A DNA stretch of 64,000 nucleotides from Anaerostipes rhamnosivorans (lineage in GTDB: Bacteria > Bacillota > Clostridia > Lachnospirales > Lachnospiraceae). Both the position numbers and the translations under genes were made by a program. Below, piece after piece: positions 59,926 through 64,000 of the stretch (positions are counted from its first letter, which is position 1; every line of letters begins with the position of its first letter). The stretch lies in contig NZ_CP040058.1 of the NCBI RefSeq assembly GCF_005280655.1, forward strand, positions 467,001 to 531,000, read 5' to 3'. A model generated the notes under the pieces. That model saw only the letters and a list, made by a program, of their open reading frames with translations, ran no database searches and was not told the origin of the DNA.

Positions 59926-61191
59926 ATGAAATCAACAGCGGCAGTTTTGGCAGCAAAAAATCAGGTTTATGTAAAAGAAGTGGAACTTCCGGAGATCGGA
60001 GAAGAGGAACTTTTGGTAAAGGTAGTATCAAACAGTATCTGTCTTTCTACATATAAGGCGGCTTTAAGGGGAGGGGACCACAAGAGAGTACCGGATGATC
60101 TGAGTCCGGAACATCCGACGATCACAGGCCATGAGTTCGGCGGATATATTGTAGAAGTGGGAGAGAAGCTAAAAGACCGTTTTAAACCGGGAGAAAAGTT
60201 TGTGCTCCAGCCGGCCATGGGACTTCCAAGCGGTTACTCCGCGGGATACAGCTACGAATATTACGGAGGAAATGCTACCTACTGCATCATCCCGAAGGTA
60301 TCCATTGATATCGGATGTGTGCTTCCATATGAGGGAGATTATTTTGCAAATGCTTCCCTGGCAGAGCCCATGTCATGCATCATCGGCGCATTTCATGCGA
60401 CCTATCATACAACACCGTATGTGTATGAGCACAGGATGGGCTTAAAAGACGGAGGAAGTGTCGCGCTGCTGGGATGTGCAGGACCTATGGGGATCGGAGC
60501 CATTGATTATGCGTTAAACGGGCCTTATAACTCAAAACGGATTGTAGTCACGGATATCAACGAAGAGAGACTTGAGCGCGCAAAATCCCTAATCACTCCG
60601 GAGGATGCGGCGGCAAAGGGAGTAGAGCTTATTTATGTGAACACGGCTGGGAACGATCATGCTGTGGAGGATCTGAAAGAGCTGAACGGAGGCAAAGGAT
60701 ATGATGAGGTCTTTGTATTCGCGCCGGTAGAACCCCTGATTGAGATGGGAGACGATCTCCTTGGAAATGACGGCTGCCTGAACTTCTTTGCAGGGCCGAC
60801 GGACAACAACTTTAAAGCAAAATATAATTTCTACAATGTTCACTATGAAGGAACCCATATCTGCGGAACTTCAGGAGGCGCCCCTGCCGATATGATCGAG
60901 TCTCTGGAGCTTTCTGCGGCTGGAAAGATCAATCCGTCCTATATGGTAACACATATCGGAGGAATCAATGCGGCACCGGATACGATCTTAAATCTTCCGA
61001 AGCTCCCGGGAGGCAAGAAGCTGATCTATCCTCATATCCAGATGGAATTGACTGCCATCGAGGATTTCGGAAAGCTTGGGAAAGATAATGAAATGTTTGC
61101 ACATCTGGCAGAGATCTGCGAGGCAAATAACAATGTATGGTGTCAGGAGGCAGAGGAATATCTGCTGAAGACACTGGCACCTGAGGAATAA
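59926..61191 (+). CDS. L-sorbose-1-phosphate reductase-like zinc dehydrogenase (SorE-like), copy 2
   Basis: 421 residues, paralogue of the protein at 48220 along its whole length. Catalytic zinc ligands are in SNSICLSTYK and TITGHEFGG; LAEPMSCIIGAFHATYH, GCAGPMGIGAIDYAL and LPKLPGGKKLIYPHIQMELT are shared. The structural zinc cluster is again missing. It follows the kinase by 11 bases (RBS AGGAGG), so it probably acts on the product of that kinase, for example L-sorbose-1-P reduced to sorbitol-6-P. It ends before a terminator hairpin. Confidence 0.87.
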   Translation: MKSTAAVLAAKNQVYVKEVELPEIGEEELLVKVVSNSICLSTYKAALRGGDHKRVPDDLSPEHPTITGHEFGGYIVEVGEKLKDRFKPGEKFVLQPAMGLPSGYSAGYSYEYYGGNATYCIIPKVSIDIGCVLPYEGDYFANASLAEPMSCIIGAFHATYHTTPYVYEHRMGLKDGGSVALLGCAGPMGIGAIDYALNGPYNSKRIVVTDINEERLERAKSLITPEDAAAKGVELIYVNTAGNDHAVEDLKELNGGKGYDEVFVFAPVEPLIEMGDDLLGNDGCLNFFAGPTDNNFKAKYNFYNVHYEGTHICGTSGGAPADMIESLELSAAGKINPSYMVTHIGGINAAPDTILNLPKLPGGKKLIYPHIQMELTAIEDFGKLGKDNEMFAHLAEICEANNNVWCQEAEEYLLKTLAPEE

Positions 61192-61314
61192 AGATTTAAT
61201 AGTAGATGATTGCAGATTCGGGATAGATGTGGTAAGATGCCTGAGAAAGAAAAATTAAACATAAAGTGATGGTGTGCCCGGATAAAACCCGACTGCTGGG
61301 AAAAAATAAAACGG

Positions 61315-61374
61315 AAGACTGCCGAAGCGTACATATGCCTTTAGGGGATGTGTACACTTTTGGCAGTCTTTTTT
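61315..61374 (+). terminator. Terminator of the kinase-SorE operon
   Basis: AAGACTGCC (61315-61323) pairs with GGCAGTCTT (61362-61370), with inner pairing GTACA/TGTAC, followed by TTTT. It abuts the palindromic repeat copy B. Confidence 0.75.
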
Positions 61375-61385
61375 ATTTCATAGGA
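61369..61385. repeat. Palindromic repeat copy B, left arm cut off by an insertion
   Basis: TTTTTTATTTCATAGGA is the exact reverse complement of 61553-61569. The two arms are now separated by the MITE-like element at 61384-61536. Without the insert they would form a 17-base perfect stem with loop AAGTGCG. Confidence 0.65.
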
Positions 61386-61536
61386 TTCGGGTGTCAAAAG
61401 GTATCTTTGCCAAAAGTCATTGTAGATTTTGCACAAATAGCCATACCTTTTAAGCGTTCGAAAAGCTATTTAGTGGATAATTTATTATGCAATATCACAA
61501 CAATTATTTCAAATCGAACCTTTTGGCACCCTAATC
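61384..61536. mobile_element. MITE-like insertion, 153 bp
   Basis: Terminal inverted repeats GATTCGGGTGTCAAAAGGT (61384-61402) and the complement of GATTAGGGTGCCAAAAGGT (61518-61536) agree at 17 of 19 positions. The flanks carry the direct repeat TTCATAG (61377-61383 and 61537-61543), which fits a 7-bp target duplication (9 bp match in all). The inside is AT-rich and has no coding frame of note. No transposase is present, so it would be non-autonomous. Confidence 0.62.
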
Positions 61537-61589
61537 TTCATAGGAAAGTGCGTCCTATGAAATAAAAAAGCCCTGCGGGCGTTATGCAC
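61537..61589. repeat. Palindromic intergenic repeat, copy B (right part)
   Basis: TTCATAGGA-AAGTGCG-TCCTATGAA hairpin, then AAAAAA, the GCCC-TGC-GGGC mini-hairpin and TATGCACT, as in copy A at 21051-21105. It lies 28 bases before pabA, so it is probably in the pabA leader. Confidence 0.65.
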
Positions 61590-61616
61590 TCTTTGTTTTA
61601 GAAAGGAATTTTTGAT

Positions 61617-62219
61617 ATGTTTGTGATCATCGACCATTATGACTCTTATGTCCATAATCTGGCACGGGACCTGGAGGTCCTGGGGGGAAAAACAGAATTG
61701 ATCAGAAGTGACAAAGCAGATGCAGAATATCTGGAGGATCTGAGAGAACAGGGCAGGCTTGAGGGATTGATTTTATCACCGGGTCCCAAACGCCCGGAGG
61801 ACTGTGATTCCTCTGTCAGGCTGGTGCGGCATTTTGCCGGCCGTGTCCCGGTTTTGGGTGTGTGTCTGGGGCATCAGATGATCTGCCGGGCGTTTGGGGG
61901 CAGGATCGTAAAAGGAGCCAGGCCTATGCACGGGAAGGTGACGAAGATCACACATGATCAGAGGGACCTGTTTAGGGGACTTCCAAGGGAGTTTCTTGTG
62001 ACCAGATATCATTCCCTGGTGGCTGAGAGAGACAGCCTGCCAGATGTGCTCCGGTTGGACGCAGTCTCAGAGGACCAGGAGATCATGGCAGTCAGCCATA
62101 AAACGAAACCTGTCTACGGTGTCCAGTTTCACCCGGAAGCGGTGCTTACGGAATATGGCAGAGAGCTGTTGCAGAATTTTATGAAAATATGCCAGGAATG
62201 GAGAGAGCATGAAGACTAA
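61617..62219 (+). CDS. pabA: Aminodeoxychorismate synthase, glutamine amidotransferase subunit
   Basis: 200-residue class I amidotransferase that supplies ammonia to PabB. The catalytic triad is in GVCLGHQMICRAFGG (Cys near residue 82) and VQFHPEAVLTEYG (His, Glu). LILSPGPKRPEDC is the oxyanion region. TrpG and PabA are alike, but the neighbours are pabB and pabC, so folate synthesis is the likely role. RBS AGAAAGGA. It overlaps pabB by 11 bases. Confidence 0.92.
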   Translation: MFVIIDHYDSYVHNLARDLEVLGGKTELIRSDKADAEYLEDLREQGRLEGLILSPGPKRPEDCDSSVRLVRHFAGRVPVLGVCLGHQMICRAFGGRIVKGARPMHGKVTKITHDQRDLFRGLPREFLVTRYHSLVAERDSLPDVLRLDAVSEDQEIMAVSHKTKPVYGVQFHPEAVLTEYGRELLQNFMKICQEWREHED

Positions 62220-63582
62220 GATAAAACAACTGTCCTTTTATAAAGATCCGGAGGAGATTTTTTATCCTTACAGGGAGGAACAATATGCGGTGTTTCTCGA
62301 TTCTTCTCTGGAAAACGATCAGGGAAGATATTCAATCATCGGTGTGAATCCATATCTGATCTTAAGCCAGGAAAATGGCCAATGCACCGTCAATGGCACA
62401 GCAGATGCGCGTCCATTGGAAGAGGTCCTGGATCACTATCTGGAAGCCTTTGAGGAGGAGAACCAGACAGAACTGCCCCTTGTGTCCGGTGCCGTGGGAT
62501 ATCTGTCCTATGATTTTGGGAGAAGGTTTGAGCATGTTTTGTCCTGTCATCAGAAAGAGACAGGAGTGCCGGAGGCAGTGTTTGTATTTTATGACAATCT
62601 GATCATTGCGGACCAAAGGGAAAGAAAGCTTTACCTGACAGCCAGGGAAGAAAATCGAAGCGCCGAAGACGTATTCCGGGAGATGGAGCGGACGGCCAGG
62701 GAGAGTTTTTCGCTCAGAAAGCCGCAGAGACAGCAGCGGATCGCGGACTTTGTCCCTGATTTTCAAAAACAGGAGTATGAAAAGGCGGTGAAGAAGATGA
62801 TCTCCTATATTGAAGAGGGAGATATTTATATCGCCAACATGACACAGCAGCTGAGGATTCCGGGAAAAGGACAGTGTTATGATGTATTTCATTACCTGCG
62901 CACCCACAATCCGTCCCCCTTCGGAGCGTACATGAATTATGGGGATTTCCAGGTGATCTGTGCGTCGCCGGAGCGGTTTTTAAAGGTTACAGACAAAACT
63001 GCCGTCACCAGGCCCATCAAGGGCACCAGGAGGCGGGGAAGGAACAGGGCGGAGGACGTTCAGCTGAGACAGGAGCTGCTGGACTCGGAAAAGGACCGCA
63101 GTGAATTATTGATGATCGTGGATCTGGAGCGGAATGATTTAAACTGTATCTGCGAGCCCGGAACTGTCAAGGTGCCGGAGCACTGTACCGTTGAGGAGTA
63201 CGCAACTGTGTTCCACCTGGTCAGCACAGTGAAGGGAAAACTCAGGGAGGGGACGAATGTCCAGGAGCTGTTAAAAGCCATGTTCCCAGGGGGATCAGTC
63301 ACTGGTGCTCCCAAGATCCATGCAATGGAGATCATCGACCGTCTGGAGCGGAGCCAGAGAGGACTCTATACCGGTTCCATTGGGTATGTCTCTCTGAACG
63401 GGGACTGTGATTTTAACATCGTGATCCGCACGGCTGTCTATCAGGACGGGATGTATCGGCTGGGCGTGGGCGGAGGTATTACATGGGAGTCAGATCCCAA
63501 ATTTGAATATGAAGAAACTATGCAGAAAGCCAAAGCAGTGCTGGAGGCAGTTGCGGCAGCAGAAGGGAGGCAGGATTTATGA
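62209..63582 (+). CDS. pabB: Aminodeoxychorismate synthase component I
   Basis: 457 residues of the chorismate-utilising fold. It converts chorismate plus ammonia to 4-amino-4-deoxychorismate. PabB and not TrpE is shown by TRPIKGTRRRG, where the Lys replaces the Ala of TrpE (PIAGT). The other landmarks are AYMNYGDFQVICASPERFL, LMIVDLERNDLNCI and FPGGSVTGAPKIHAMEIIDR in parts. Its start lies inside pabA and its stop overlaps the pabC start (ATGA), which gives tight coupling. Confidence 0.95.
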   Translation: MKTKIKQLSFYKDPEEIFYPYREEQYAVFLDSSLENDQGRYSIIGVNPYLILSQENGQCTVNGTADARPLEEVLDHYLEAFEEENQTELPLVSGAVGYLSYDFGRRFEHVLSCHQKETGVPEAVFVFYDNLIIADQRERKLYLTAREENRSAEDVFREMERTARESFSLRKPQRQQRIADFVPDFQKQEYEKAVKKMISYIEEGDIYIANMTQQLRIPGKGQCYDVFHYLRTHNPSPFGAYMNYGDFQVICASPERFLKVTDKTAVTRPIKGTRRRGRNRAEDVQLRQELLDSEKDRSELLMIVDLERNDLNCICEPGTVKVPEHCTVEEYATVFHLVSTVKGKLREGTNVQELLKAMFPGGSVTGAPKIHAMEIIDRLERSQRGLYTGSIGYVSLNGDCDFNIVIRTAVYQDGMYRLGVGGGITWESDPKFEYEETMQKAKAVLEAVAAAEGRQDL

Positions 63583-64000
63583 ACATACAGGCAGATGAAG
63601 GGTATTATTTTGGGATCGGGGCATTTGAAACCATTGCCCTGGAACATGGCAGACGGATTCTTTTTGAACGACATATGGAAAGACTTGAGAGAACAGTGCA
63701 TTTTCTTGGTCTCCCAGTTCGGCCTGGCGGTGTGGAATGTAAGATAGAGGAGTATCTGAAAGACAGGGAGGCGGATCTCTCCAGACACGATGCATTGAAG
63801 ATCGTTGTGTCAGAGAAGAATACAGCAGTCGCTGTCCGCAGGAATCCATACGCAGGCTGTGATGAAACGAATGGGTTTCGGACCGTGTACAGCGGGATCC
63901 GCAGAAATGAGACATCTCCGCTTATCTTTCACAAGACCCTGAACTATGCGGAAAATCTGTTGGAGAGAAGAAGAGTGCAGGAGCTGGGATATGACGAGGC
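63579..64000 (+). CDS. pabC: Aminodeoxychorismate lyase (class IV PLP), 3' truncated
   Basis: The frame from ATG 63579 stays open to the window end, giving about 140 residues of a roughly 250-residue protein. It begins MNIQADEGYYFGIGAFETIA, followed by HMERLERTVHFLG with the class IV Arg. The PLP Lys is in IFHKTLNYAENLLERRRVQE near residue 122. It releases pyruvate from aminodeoxychorismate to give p-aminobenzoate. Coupled to pabB by ATGA, it completes pabABC. Confidence 0.9.
   Translation, partial: MNIQADEGYYFGIGAFETIALEHGRRILFERHMERLERTVHFLGLPVRPGGVECKIEEYLKDREADLSRHDALKIVVSEKNTAVAVRRNPYAGCDETNGFRTVYSGIRRNETSPLIFHKTLNYAENLLERRRVQELGYDE

Overview
The window looks like chromosome of a Lachnospiraceae bacterium, with Anaerostipes or a close relative as my best guess. 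The grounds are moderate GC, purine-rich AGGAGG-type ribosome binding sites, sigma-A promoters (TTGACA-17-TATAAT), a VanW protein, a short ProS with a C-terminal zinc region, a MetH without its reactivation domain, and many phosphotransferase (PTS) sugar systems. The genus is an inference. I saw no rRNA, tRNA, CRISPR array, phage or complete insertion sequence. Both ends cut a gene: malQ at the left and pabC at the right.

Bases 1-16000 hold mostly housekeeping genes on the plus strand: malQ end, nth, a DEDDh exonuclease, a 30-residue membrane peptide, VanW, an AIR-synthase-like protein, an Lrp regulator, an aminotransferase, trmL, a DUF975 membrane protein, proS, cca, a phosphodiesterase, ddl, murI, DUF1934, a PAP2 phosphatase (minus), a GNAT enzyme and small membrane proteins. 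Bases 16000-30600 hold an EAL protein, a regulator with two GntR-type helix-turn-helix domains, sulfur and one-carbon genes (O-acetylhomoserine sulfhydrylase under two CymR-like boxes, metF, a separate MetH activation protein, metH), azlCD, fba, a diguanylate cyclase, and a TrmB regulator with lysA.

Bases 30700-61200 form a sugar and polyol catabolic island with four complete PTS of different families. (1) A PRD regulator precedes an ascorbate-type PTS with no enzyme genes. (2) A mannose/sorbose-type PTS with EIIC and EIID fused travels with two GatD-like dehydrogenases, an AlsE-like allulose-6-phosphate epimerase and an HxlB-like isomerase, followed by a SorC and an AraC regulator. (3) A self-contained operon has SorC, GutM, a split glucitol PTS, a SorE-like dehydrogenase, a class II aldolase and an iron alcohol dehydrogenase. 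I read it as sorbitol breakdown by cleavage: sorbitol-6-P to L-sorbose-1-P, then to DHAP and L-glyceraldehyde, then to glycerol. (4) A fructose-type PTS with a PfkB sugar kinase and a GatY-like aldolase shares palindromic RpiR-type operators and suits tagatose or fructose. A DeoR regulator diverges from a P-loop kinase plus a second SorE-like dehydrogenase. Serine dehydratase and deoC/ydcF lie among them.

Bases 61200-64000 hold pabA, pabB and the start of pabC, for p-aminobenzoate. They are preceded by a small MITE-like insertion inside a palindromic hairpin repeat that has a second copy upstream of metF.
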